From an uncultured Azospirillum sp. (GTDB taxonomy: Bacteria; Pseudomonadota; Alphaproteobacteria; Azospirillales; Azospirillaceae): 11,242 nucleotides of DNA. Location: positions 1-11,242 of the forward strand of contig CALGOL010000241.1 in NCBI GenBank assembly GCA_937960755.1, written 5' to 3'. The notes beneath the pieces were generated by a model, which saw only the letters and a program-made list of their open reading frames with translations, was not told where the DNA came from and made no database searches. A program made the translations under genes and the position numbers. Below, one piece after another: positions 1-8,704 of this stretch; the first letter of the stretch is position 1; every line of letters begins with the position of its first letter.

Positions 1-51
1 GGCGACCACCGAGATCTACACTCTTTCCCTACACGACGCTCTTTCCGATCT
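1..51 (+). other. Illumina P5/TruSeq adapter remnant (contamination)
   Basis: These bases match the 3' part of the Illumina P5 plus TruSeq read-1 adapter, ending in the usual CCGATCT, with one extra T in the CTCTTT run (the standard adapter has CTCTTCC). Read on the minus strand, this stretch gives the peptide ending RSERASCRERV, a familiar signature of untrimmed adapter in predicted proteins. It lies exactly at the contig edge, as expected for residual adapter. Genome sequence should be taken to begin at about base 52. This rests on my memory of the adapter sequence, but the match is nearly full length. Confidence 0.97.
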
Positions 52-261
52 CGGCCGCTGCGTTGGGCTTAGCCGCGAGGGGGGGAGCGCTGAGCGTCGG
101 CATGACGGCTGATTTGACCTGGCTGGACGAAGATTTGCGGCCGCAGGGCGTCTGGTCGGCGGGGAATTTTTGCGCTTGCGGCGCCTTGCCTCTCGCATGA
201 GGCGGCGAAACGCCTTATAAGCGGTGTCCAGCGACATTCTGGTTTTTTTGGAGCTTTCGTC
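52..261. other. Stretch without a convincing gene
   Basis: No reading frame here has both a ribosome binding site and a recognisable product. A minus-strand frame opens at an ATG at 237 (MSLDTAYKAFRRLMREARRRK, very basic) but it has no Shine-Dalgarno, its codons become irregular after about 30 residues, and it runs without a stop into the adapter, so its end cannot be judged. It could be the 5' part of a real divergent gene cut by the contig end. A TTATAA at 215-220 resembles a -10 element for the small plus-strand ORF, but no -35 sits at the right distance. Confidence 0.4.
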
Positions 262-324
262 ATGGACATCGCGCTGCTGGTGCTGCCCGCCCTGTTCTTC
301 CTGTGGCAGACCATTACCGACTGA
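262..324 (+). CDS. Possible 20-residue hydrophobic peptide
   Basis: A short frame encodes MDIALLVLPALFFLWQTITD and then TGA. A GGAG Shine-Dalgarno at 250-253 lies 8 bases before the ATG, which is optimal spacing. A strong intrinsic terminator begins 33 bases after the stop, so this could be a free-standing mini-transcript. The peptide is one hydrophobic stretch (residues 3-15) long enough to sit in or on the inner membrane, with an acidic residue near each end. I recognise no family. It could be a membrane-active small protein, a leader peptide or chance; the ribosome site and terminator argue mildly against chance. No toxin/antisense arrangement is evident, and no clear promoter is seen. Confidence 0.3.
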   Translation: MDIALLVLPALFFLWQTITD

Positions 325-356
325 TTGGCGGCCTCGCCTACAATCAATGATATAAG

Positions 357-386
357 AAAGGCCGCCCATAACCGGGCGGCCTTTTT
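357..386. terminator. Bidirectional intrinsic terminator
   Basis: An 11-bp perfect stem (357-367 AAAGGCCGCCC with 374-384 GGGCGGCCTTT) encloses a 6-base loop. A T-run follows on the plus strand (382-386), and on the minus strand the opposite arm ends in CCTTTCTTAT. It sits between the plus-strand small ORF and the 3' end of the minus-strand gene at 444-752, so it can end transcripts arriving from both sides, including the recG transcript. Confidence 0.88.
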
Positions 387-443
387 CTTGCGCTCGCATT
401 CTGTCTGTTCGCCCGGCGGGCGGCGCGACGCGATGCGCGCCGG

Positions 444-752
444 TTATTGGGGCGCCGCTTCCCGCCGCAACCGGGCGTGCGCGGCGGCCACCAGTTGCTG
501 CGTCTCCATAATGCGCTCCAACGCTTCATGAACGTCGTCGCCGGCTTCACTGCTCAAACGGTTGGTTTCCAGCAGCATTTCCAACACTTCCGCGGCGTCG
601 GCCAGGCGCGTGGCCGCCTTTTCGATCCGCCGAGCGGCGCTGCGGCGCGCCTTATCCCCCACTTTGGGCTTTATTACTTCCGTATACGCAATCTGCGTCG
701 CATTTTGCAAATCAGCGGAATCCATTGCAATCGAAGCGAGCTTGAGGTTCAT
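444..752 (-). CDS. Hypothetical helical protein downstream of recG
   Basis: This encodes a 102-residue protein I do not recognise. From about residue 30 onward it is Ala/Arg/Glu-rich and looks almost entirely alpha-helical (segments such as KARRSAARRIEKAATRLAD and EVLEMLLETNRLSSEA), with alternating charges that suggest a coiled coil or helical bundle. It has no signal peptide, membrane segment or cysteine. I chose the ATG at 752 because a weak GAGAG lies about 7 bases upstream. A TTG 15 codons earlier lacks support, and the inner ATG at 725 has no ribosome site. It starts 81 bases after the recG stop on the same strand and is followed by a terminator, so it is probably the last gene of a recG transcript. 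A role is not implied by the sequence. Normal GC-rich codon use and framing make it likely to be real. Confidence 0.7.
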   Translation of the reverse strand: MNLKLASIAMDSADLQNATQIAYTEVIKPKVGDKARRSAARRIEKAATRLADAAEVLEMLLETNRLSSEAGDDVHEALERIMETQQLVAAAHARLRREAAPQ

Positions 753-833
753 GGCGCGGCTCTCGAACAGGGGTGTTTGACTGCCCCTATAACGCAAACC
801 GCATGCCGAAAAATGACTATGCCGCCAAATTCA

Positions 834-2939
834 TTAGCCGGACCGCAGGGTGCGCGCGGCGGCGTCCCGTTCAAACAGGTAGAGCAAGATCCGCGCCGCC
901 CTCCCCCTTTCAGCGGAAAGATCGCCATCCTTATCTATAATTAATTGTGCGTCATCGCGAGCCGTCGGCAACAGATCCGCATGTTGCGTCAAATCCGCCA
1001 ACCGAAACTCCGGCAAACCCGATTGCTTAGCCCCCAGCACCTCGCCGGCGCCGCGCAAACGCAAATCTTCTTCGGCGATGAAAAAGCCGTCCTCGCTTTC
1101 GCGGATGGTCTTCAACCGCTGGCGCGCCACGTCGTTAAGCCGGGCGTCATAGAGCAGCAGGCAGGTTGACGCCCCGGCGCCCCGCCCGACCCGGCCGCGC
1201 AACTGGTGCAATTGCGCCAATCCGAAGCGTTCGGCGTGCTCAATCACCATCAAGGTGGCTTCCGGCACGTTGACCCCGACTTCGATCACCGTCGTCGCCA
1301 CCAGCACCGACAGCCGCCCGTCGGCGAACGCCGCCATGGTCGCGTCTTTGTCCGGCCCGCGCATCCGTCCATGCGCCAACCCGACCTTGTCGGCGGCGTC
1401 TTCCCCCAGCCGCCAAGCCAGCCGGCCGCGCAAAAAGGCGTGGCGCTCGGTGGCGGCGGCGAGGTCGATTTCGTCGGATTCCTCCACCAGCGGGCAAACC
1501 CAGTAAACCCGCGCCCCTTCCGCCACTTTGCGCGCCACCGCGTCGGCGACGTCGTCCAGCCGGTCGAGCGCCACGGTGCGGGTGTCGATGGGACTACGCC
1601 CCGGCGGCTTTTCATGCAGCCGCGACACGTCCATATCGCCATAGGCCGTCAAGGTGAGCGTGCGGGGAATCGGCGTGGCGGTCATCACCAGCACGTCGGT
1701 CGCCCGGCCCTTGGCCGACAGTTGCAGGCGCTGATGCACGCCGAATCGGTGCTGCTCGTCGATCACCGCCAAGGCGAGATCGCGAAACGCCACGTCTTCT
1801 TGAAACAGCGCGTGGGTGCCGATCAGGATGGGCAACTCGCCCGAGGCGGCGCGGTTGAGGATGCGTTCGCGCGCCTTGCCCTTGTCGCGGCCGGTGAGGA
1901 GGCCGATCTCCACCCCCGCCTTCCAAGCCAGCGGAATCAGCGATTCGGCGTGCTGGCGGGCGAGGATTTCCGTGGGCGCCATCAGCGCCGCCTGTCGCCC
2001 GCACTCCACCGCGCTCAGCATCGCCATCAGCGCGACGATGGTCTTGCCCGACCCGACGTCGCCTTGCAGCAAGCGCAGCATGCGCTTGTCGGACGCCATG
2101 TCGGCGTCGATTTCCGCCAGGGCCGCGCTTTGCGCCCCGGTCAGCGAATAGGGCAAGGCGGCGGCGACGGCGGCGCGCAATCGGCCGTCGCCCTCGGTCG
2201 GCCGCCCGCCCAACTGCCGGTGATGACGGCGCACCATCGCCAGCGCCAATTGGTTGGCCAGCAATTCGTCATAGGCCAGCCGGCGGCGGTGGGGCGAGTC
2301 GAGGGAAAGCGCCGCTTCGCCGTCAGGATGATGGGCGAGGCGCAGCGCATCCCGCCACGTCGGCCATTTCTGACGCGCCAGCCACGCCGCGTCCTGCCAT
2401 TCCGGCAAATCAGGCGCCGCCTCCAGCGCTTTCAGCACGGCTTTGCGCAGGGTCTTGGCCGGCAGACCGTTGGTCATGGGATAGACCGGCTCCACCGCCT
2501 CCAGCTTGTCGGCGTCGTCGGCGGACAACACCGCGTCGGGGTGGGCGATTTGCGGCGTGTCGCGAAACACCTCCACCTTGCCCGACACGATGATGCGCCG
2601 GCCGACCGGATACTGCTTTTCCAGCCAGTCGCCGCGGGCGTGGAAAAAGCTCAGCTCCAAGACGCCGGTTTCATCGACGCAGCGCACCCGGTAAGGATGG
2701 CGCTTCGAGAGGGGGGGAACATGGCTGTCCACCGTCACCGTCAAGGTGGCGACGCGGCCGTCTTGCGCCTCGGCGATACGCGGCGCGTAGCGCCGGTCGA
2801 TGATCCCGCACGGCAGATGAAAAGCCAACGAGACGACGTAAGGACCGGTCAGCTTCTCCACCAGCTTGCCCAGCCGCGGCCCCAGGCCGGGCAGCGACGT
2901 GACGGGTCGGAACAGGTCGTTGAGCAGATAAGGGCGCAT
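834..2939 (-). CDS. recG: ATP-dependent DNA helicase RecG
   Basis: This is a full-length 701-residue RecG, the cytoplasmic double-strand DNA translocase that remodels stalled forks and branched recombination intermediates. An N-terminal helical/wedge region with an OB fold occupies roughly residues 1-160, including VTSLPGLGPRLGKL near the start. The first motor domain carries Walker A GDVGSGKT (293-300), motif II DEQH (394-397) and motif III TAT (420-422). The second has motif V around VATTVIEVGVNVP (547-559) and motif VI QLHQLRGRVGRG (576-587). The DEQHRFG and RGRVGRG signatures and the C-terminal LRLRGAGEVLG segment are typical of RecG as opposed to UvrB, Mfd or PriA. Length matches the family (about 690-700). 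The ATG at 2939 gives the expected N terminus, though the ribosome site is poor. All motor motifs are intact. Confidence 0.98.
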   Translation of the reverse strand: MRPYLLNDLFRPVTSLPGLGPRLGKLVEKLTGPYVVSLAFHLPCGIIDRRYAPRIAEAQDGRVATLTVTVDSHVPPLSKRHPYRVRCVDETGVLELSFFHARGDWLEKQYPVGRRIIVSGKVEVFRDTPQIAHPDAVLSADDADKLEAVEPVYPMTNGLPAKTLRKAVLKALEAAPDLPEWQDAAWLARQKWPTWRDALRLAHHPDGEAALSLDSPHRRRLAYDELLANQLALAMVRRHHRQLGGRPTEGDGRLRAAVAAALPYSLTGAQSAALAEIDADMASDKRMLRLLQGDVGSGKTIVALMAMLSAVECGRQAALMAPTEILARQHAESLIPLAWKAGVEIGLLTGRDKGKARERILNRAASGELPILIGTHALFQEDVAFRDLALAVIDEQHRFGVHQRLQLSAKGRATDVLVMTATPIPRTLTLTAYGDMDVSRLHEKPPGRSPIDTRTVALDRLDDVADAVARKVAEGARVYWVCPLVEESDEIDLAAATERHAFLRGRLAWRLGEDAADKVGLAHGRMRGPDKDATMAAFADGRLSVLVATTVIEVGVNVPEATLMVIEHAERFGLAQLHQLRGRVGRGAGASTCLLLYDARLNDVARQRLKTIRESEDGFFIAEEDLRLRGAGEVLGAKQSGLPEFRLADLTQHADLLPTARDDAQLIIDKDGDLSAERGRAARILLYLFERDAAARTLRSG

Positions 2940-3148
2940 GCCCCCGGTTTTGCGGGGCGAACCCCGGCGGCGTCAAGCGGGGCTTGCGTTTTCCCGCCGT
3001 CCGCCTTGATTGAATCAGATAACTCTTATGCGAAGGCGCGATAACTCGCCTGCGATCGCGCATGGACCCGCCGCCGGAAATGCGTTTGATAGAAGGAACG
3101 GCGCCGGTCCCCTGGATCGGCCCCGCGTTATCGACGGAGGTTGTAACG
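2940..3148. other. Divergent intergenic region recG / cytochrome b561
   Basis: This spacer must hold the start signals for recG (leftward) and the cytochrome b gene (rightward). I find no convincing -35/-10 pair for either. The one striking element is a perfect 5-1-5 palindrome, TGATT-G-AATCA at 3007-3017, resembling but not matching an FNR/CRP-type site. In-frame codons upstream of the b561 start (from 3062) are open but have no ribosome site and no family similarity, so they are probably untranslated. Confidence 0.4.
3136..3140 (+). promoter_or_regulatory. Strong ribosome binding site fixing the b561 start
   Basis: GGAGG lies 8 bases before the ATG at 3149. It selects this ATG over the one at 3062, which would add 29 residues (starting MDPPPEM) unlike the family's N terminus. 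Confidence 0.85.
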
Positions 3149-3733
3149 ATGGAAAACGGATCGAAGGTCAAGGTGTGGGACCTGCCGACGCGGGCGTTCC
3201 ACTGGCTGCTGGCGGGCTGCGTCGCCGCCGCCTGGTGGTCGGGCGACGCCGGCAAAATGGACCTGCACTTTATCCTGGGATACGTCGTGCTGGGTCTTTT
3301 GGCCCTGCGGCTGGCGTGGGGCTTCGTCGGCTTTCACACCGCGCGCTTTTCCCAGTTCGTCAAGGGACCGAAAGCCGCCGCGGCTTATGTGCGCTATCGG
3401 CTGGGCCTGCCGGGGGGCGAACCGCCGCCCTTGGGCCATAACCCCATCGGCGGCTGGATGGTGATCGCCCTGTTGCTGGCCCTGGCGCTGCAAGCCGGAA
3501 CCGGCCTGTTCACCAGCGACGACATCATGGTCGACGGCCCGCTGACGTCTTACGTCTCGTCGAAGGCGGTGGTGCTGCTCAGCACCATTCACCGGATCGA
3601 ATCCAATGTGGTGCTGATTCTGGCCCTGGTTCACGTCGCCGCCGTGTTCATTTATCTGGCGATCTTCCGCGAAAATCTGGTGCGGCCGATGATTACCGGC
3701 TGGAAAAGCGCCAAGAGCGAATCCAGCAACTAA
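3149..3733 (+). CDS. Cytochrome b561-family membrane protein
   Basis: This 194-residue inner-membrane protein resembles the di-heme cytochrome b/b561 group (the COG3658-like branch, related to hydrogenase b-type subunits), which pass electrons between the quinone pool and a periplasmic or membrane partner. It opens with the family phrase VWDLPTRAFHWLL. Four hydrophobic segments lie at about 17-31, 39-60, 100-120 and 152-173. The best heme-ligand candidates are His18 (FHW), His40 (LHFILGY), His148 and His162, the last two 14 residues apart. The conserved GHNPIGG (96-102) is present. There is no cytosolic redox domain. It converges with a cytochrome c' gene across a shared terminator; b561 and c' genes being neighbours is an arrangement I recall from other proteobacteria. 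The exact electron donor and acceptor cannot be read from sequence. Confidence 0.9.
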   Translation: MENGSKVKVWDLPTRAFHWLLAGCVAAAWWSGDAGKMDLHFILGYVVLGLLALRLAWGFVGFHTARFSQFVKGPKAAAAYVRYRLGLPGGEPPPLGHNPIGGWMVIALLLALALQAGTGLFTSDDIMVDGPLTSYVSSKAVVLLSTIHRIESNVVLILALVHVAAVFIYLAIFRENLVRPMITGWKSAKSESSN

Positions 3734-3758
3734 AAAAGGGGGCTATAGCCCCCCTTTT
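3734..3758. terminator. Shared bidirectional terminator b561 / cytochrome c'
   Basis: The stem GGGGGC (3738-3743) pairs with GCCCCC (3748-3753) around a TATA loop. It is flanked by an A-run on the left (3732-3737) and TTTT on the right (3755-3758), so it works in both directions. It lies 1 base after the b561 stop and 26 bases from the end of the convergent cytochrome c' gene. Confidence 0.9.
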
Positions 3759-3784
3759 CATGCGCCCAACCGCCACAACCGAAG

Positions 3785-4222
3785 TTAATCGGCCTTGTAG
3801 CTGTCGTGACAAGCCTTGCAGGTCGCGCCAACGGCGCCGAACTGCTTTTTCACCGCGGCGGCGTCGCCGGCGGCGGCCAATTGAACCAGCTTGGCGCTTT
3901 CGGTGTTGAAAGCGGCGCCCTTGGCCTTGAAGTCGTCCATGTTCGACCAGATCGACGCCTTGGCCTTGGTGTCGCCCTTGTCGGAGCCGGGCGGGAACAG
4001 CGGGCCGGCGGCCTGGGCGACCTGCACCAGCTTTTCAGCGTTCATCTTGACGACGGCGAGATCGCCGTTTGATTCCAAGGTGGACTTAATATTGCCCATG
4101 GCTTCCTTGGCGGCCTTGAAGCCGGCCTTGCGGGCGGCGATCGGGTCTTGAGCGACCACGGCGCCGGCGGCGAACACGCTGCAAGCCAGCGCGCAGAAAA
4201 CCGCGACTTTACGCAACGACAT
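3785..4222 (-). CDS. cycP: Cytochrome c' (periplasmic, C-terminal heme)
   Basis: This encodes 145 residues. A Sec signal peptide (about 1-24, MSLRKV then a hydrophobic core ending AVVA before QDP) leaves a mature four-helix protein of about 121 residues. The single c-type heme site CKACH is near the C terminus (Cys135, Cys138, His139), which is the hallmark of class II cytochromes c. Other family-like features are the ARKAGFKAAKEAMG first helix and IWSNMDDF around residue 91. In known members the heme is usually five-coordinate, binds NO and CO, and is linked to NO tolerance or denitrification. The hydrophobic residue filling the distal side cannot be assigned without an alignment (Met42 is a candidate). 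I chose the third of three consecutive ATGs (4222), because AAGGAG abuts the first and leaves ideal spacing only for the third. Cytochrome b562 or another class II c is the nearest alternative, but the CxxCH excludes b562. Confidence 0.94.
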   Translation of the reverse strand: MSLRKVAVFCALACSVFAAGAVVAQDPIAARKAGFKAAKEAMGNIKSTLESNGDLAVVKMNAEKLVQVAQAAGPLFPPGSDKGDTKAKASIWSNMDDFKAKGAAFNTESAKLVQLAAAGDAAAVKKQFGAVGATCKACHDSYKAD

Positions 4223-4228
4223 CATCAT

Positions 4229-4234
4229 CTCCTT
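4229..4234 (-). promoter_or_regulatory. Ribosome binding site choosing among three tandem ATGs
   Basis: AAGGAG directly touches the first of three tandem ATG codons (4228, 4225, 4222). Only the ATG at 4222 has a normal spacing (6 bases); the upstream ATG at 4246 has no ribosome site. Confidence 0.75.
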
Positions 4235-4260
4235 AACGGTGCTCATTTTTTAAATTTGAT

Positions 4261-4324
4261 CCGACCAACGTCGGCGCAGCGCAACATTAGCCATGCATCG
4301 GCCAATGGTCAGTGACGTAGTCAC
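4261..4324 (-). promoter_or_regulatory. Candidate control region of cytochrome c'
   Basis: Upstream of the cytochrome c' gene lie a perfect inverted repeat GTGAC-GTA-GTCAC (4312-4324) and a smaller dyad CCGAC-CAAC-GTCGG (4261-4274). Read leftward, CTGACC (4312-4307) and TAATGT (4289-4284) are 17 bases apart and could be a weak -35/-10 pair. The larger dyad would then abut the -35, as an activator site does. The box matches are 4/6 and 3/6, so the promoter is tentative; the dyads are directly visible. The rest of 4223-4411 shows nothing else I can name. Confidence 0.25.
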
Positions 4325-4411
4325 CGAACCCCCATGTTGCAATGCCGAAAAACCATAAAGTCTTGGCGCATGCGCAACCCTGATGCGCGGGGACCTGATG
4401 AGCCGGCCCCG

Positions 4412-4714
4412 CTAGGCTTCCCGATCCGCCATCGCTTGCGCCACGTCCCGCGCGCCGTGGATCACGGCCAGCACCTCAAGCGCCTCGCCGCGGCGGCGAT
4501 AAAACACCAAGTAATTTCCAGTGGGGAAGCACTGTAGGTCCCGCCCGATTTCCGGCCGATAACGCCCCAGCCCCGGCGTGGCCGCTAATTTCTGACAACA
4601 TCGCCGTATTCCGGCCAAAACGCGGCCGGCCGCTTGCGGGCTGTCTTCCGCAATAAATTCGGCGATTTCCGTAAGGTCCCGTCTCGCCGTGGGCGTGAAG
4701 CGAAGCCGCGGCAT
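4412..4714 (-). CDS. ParE/RelE-superfamily toxin
   Basis: This is a 100-residue toxin of the ParE branch of the RelE/ParE fold. It begins with LRFTPTARRDLTEIAEFIAED (residues 4-24), followed by the family phrases PGLGRYRPEIG (47-57), CFPTGNYLVFYRR (62-74) and the C-terminal strand VIHGARD (84-90). ParE members poison DNA gyrase; RelE members cut mRNA at the ribosome. The GLGR, NYLxFY and HGARD motifs favour ParE, but the target is inferred. It starts 9 bases after the antitoxin stop on the same strand and has no clear Shine-Dalgarno of its own (AT-rich GAATAGAAAAA precedes the ATG), which suggests translation coupled to the antitoxin and so a low toxin-to-antitoxin ratio. It is intact and of normal length. 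Confidence 0.92.
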   Translation of the reverse strand: MPRLRFTPTARRDLTEIAEFIAEDSPQAAGRVLAGIRRCCQKLAATPGLGRYRPEIGRDLQCFPTGNYLVFYRRRGEALEVLAVIHGARDVAQAMADREA

Positions 4715-4723
4715 TTTTTCTAT

Positions 4724-4981
4724 TCAAGCATCCGGGTCCGGATATTTTTTCTGAAGATCAGCGAAGACGTCGTCTTCGTCCAACAAATCGCCGCCATCCG
4801 CTTGCGCTAACGCGGAACGCAAATGATCCCGCAACGCCGCCAGCTTGTCGTCGTCCTTCGCCTCAGCCGGTTCGACCGTCACCCGATACCGCGCGCCAGG
4901 AAACGGATGGTCGCCCAGCTTCGCCCTAATTTCCGGAGGCAAAGCGCTGGCTGGAATTATCGCCGTAGTGCGTTCGGGCAT
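4724..4981 (-). CDS. Antitoxin partner of the ParE-type toxin
   Basis: This encodes an 85-residue acidic protein immediately upstream of the toxin, in the usual antitoxin-first order. The N-terminal half (IIPASALPPEIRAKLG, GARYRVTVEPAE, residues 8-40) probably forms the dimerising DNA-binding part. The C-terminal half is a charged helix with many acids (LAALRDHLRSALAQADGG, 47-64, then LLDEDDVFADLQKKYPDPDA), fitting an unstructured toxin-wrapping tail. I cannot assign it to RHH/ParD, AbrB or Phd with certainty; the family call rests on position, size and charge. The ATG at 4981 is chosen because the frame farther upstream only translates a terminator and a tRNA gene. A GAGAAAG lies about 8 bases upstream. 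The promoter and operator are listed separately. Confidence 0.82.
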   Translation of the reverse strand: MPERTTAIIPASALPPEIRAKLGDHPFPGARYRVTVEPAEAKDDDKLAALRDHLRSALAQADGGDLLDEDDVFADLQKKYPDPDA

Positions 4982-4987
4982 GACGTC

Positions 4988-5011
4988 CGCTTTCTCAGTC
5001 GATCGAAAGCG
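4988..5011. promoter_or_regulatory. Inverted-repeat operator of the toxin-antitoxin operon
   Basis: CGCTTTC (4988-4994) and GAAAGCG (5005-5011) are a perfect 7-bp inverted repeat with a 10-base spacer containing CGATCG. It starts 7 bases upstream of the antitoxin ATG, covers its ribosome site, and lies just downstream of the predicted -10. This is where an autoregulating TA complex would bind to block initiation. Binding is inferred. Confidence 0.6.
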
Positions 5012-5040
5012 ATGGTACACCCCGCGCCGATCCCAGCCAA
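5012..5040 (-). promoter_or_regulatory. Predicted sigma-70 promoter of the toxin-antitoxin operon
   Basis: On the minus strand TTGGCT (5040-5035) and TACCAT (5017-5012) are separated by exactly 17 bases, each matching consensus at 4/6. The start point would fall near 5005, inside the inverted-repeat operator. Confidence 0.5.
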
Positions 5041-5043
5041 AAA

Positions 5044-5067
5044 CAAAAAAGCCCGCCAAAGGCGAGC
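5044..5067 (-). terminator. Intrinsic terminator of the tRNA-Met gene
   Basis: On the minus strand GCTCGCC (5067-5061) pairs with GGCGGGC (5057-5051) around a TTT loop, followed by TTTTTT (5050-5045). It lies 33 bases after the tRNA 3' end and insulates the downstream toxin-antitoxin promoter. Confidence 0.9.
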
Positions 5068-5100
5068 TGGACCAGCGCTGAAACCCAGGGAAAATTTCGA

Positions 5101-5175
5101 TGGTAGCAGCGGAGGGATTTGAACCCCCGACCAAGGGATTATGATTCCCCTGCTCTACCGCTGAGCTACGCTGCC
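5101..5175 (-). tRNA. tRNA-Met (CAT), elongator type
   Basis: A full cloverleaf of 75 bases including an encoded CCA. The acceptor is GGCAGCG with CGCTGCT (pair 1-72 is a G-U wobble). The D arm GCTC/GAGC has a short 7-base loop. The anticodon arm GGGGA-ATCATAA-TCCCT has CAT in the loop, and the T arm is GGGGG-TTCAAAT-CCCTC. The CAT anticodon leaves three possibilities: initiator Met (excluded, no three-GC-pair anticodon stem), Ile2 with lysidine, or elongator Met. The body, with GGAATCATAATCC and TCGGGGGTTCAA, matches my memory of alphaproteobacterial elongator tRNA-Met, so I prefer that. Its translated complement gives the well-known false peptide NHNPLVGGSNPS. Confidence 0.96.
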
Positions 5176-5245
5176 ACATCATCGAACATGCCGGCTTTTT
5201 CAAGCCGTTCAGCGGCGAACCAAGCGGCCCGTGCTGAGGGCGCTT

Positions 5246-5274
5246 CCTTTACCCAACCCGCGCACGCCTGTCAA
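5246..5274 (-). promoter_or_regulatory. Predicted promoter of the tRNA-Met gene
   Basis: On the minus strand a perfect TTGACA (5274-5269) is followed after 17 bases by TAAAGG (5251-5246, weak -10). The expected start near 5239 lies in a GC-rich discriminator, as in stringently controlled stable-RNA promoters, giving a leader of about 64 bases. That leader contains CGGCTT-GAAA-AAGCCG (5207-5192), a 6-bp stem with a GNRA tetraloop. Confidence 0.5.
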
Positions 5275-5309
5275 GCGCGTCGTTTACAAAAAAAAGACTG
5301 CGGCCCATC

Positions 5310-5455
5310 TTCCCCCCGCCGGTCTTACCCCCTATAAAGGGCGCTTAGCGCCGATGAAGACCTTTTCGCTTTCCCAACGCTTGCGGCTGGGGAAAAGGAT
5401 TTTGTCGGCTTTTCGTCTGCTTGCGCCCGCCTTTGCCGTCCTTGGAAGAGTAGTC
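5310..5455 (+). promoter_or_regulatory. carB leader with candidate promoter
   Basis: A TATAAA (5333-5338, 5/6) is preceded at 17 bases by TTCCCC (5310-5315, poor -35). A small dyad GGCGC-TTA-GCGCC (5340-5352) lies at the expected start. The leader of about 110 bases is open in the carB frame from an ATG at 5354, but that codon has no ribosome site and the codons are AT-richer at third positions than carB, so it is probably not translated. GGAAGAG (5444-5450) is the carB ribosome site. Confidence 0.3.

Positions 5456-8700
<3,245 letters not shown>

Positions 8701-8704
<4 letters not shown>

Noticed and set aside
16..237. Minus-strand basic protein running to the left edge
   Set aside because: Its C terminus translates the sequencing adapter, it has no ribosome site, and codon use degrades. 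A truncated real gene is possible but cannot be supported.
3006..3018. FNR box upstream of cytochrome b561
   Set aside because: TTGAT-TGA-ATCAG has a 3-base spacer where FNR sites have 4, and the last half-site base is wrong. Kept only as an unnamed palindrome.
1206..3044. Long plus-strand frame antisense to recG
   Set aside because: A His/Arg/Gln-rich shadow of the GC-rich recG codons with no family resemblance or ribosome site.
4366..4402. GCGCATGCGC palindrome as terminator of the toxin-antitoxin operon
   Set aside because: The stem is short, has mismatched flanks and no T-run directly after it in the minus direction.
4223..5175. Genomic island integrated at tRNA-Met
   Set aside because: I found no integrase and no repeat of the tRNA 3' end in the neighbourhood; a lone toxin-antitoxin pair next to a tRNA is not enough.
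5176..5203. Longer antitoxin starting upstream of the tRNA
   Set aside because: The extended frame merely translates the tRNA gene and its terminator; the ATG at 4981 has a ribosome site and follows the promoter.
5231..5455. N-terminal extension of CarB
   Set aside because: The family N terminus is exactly at 5456 with a good ribosome site; upstream codons have different third-position use.
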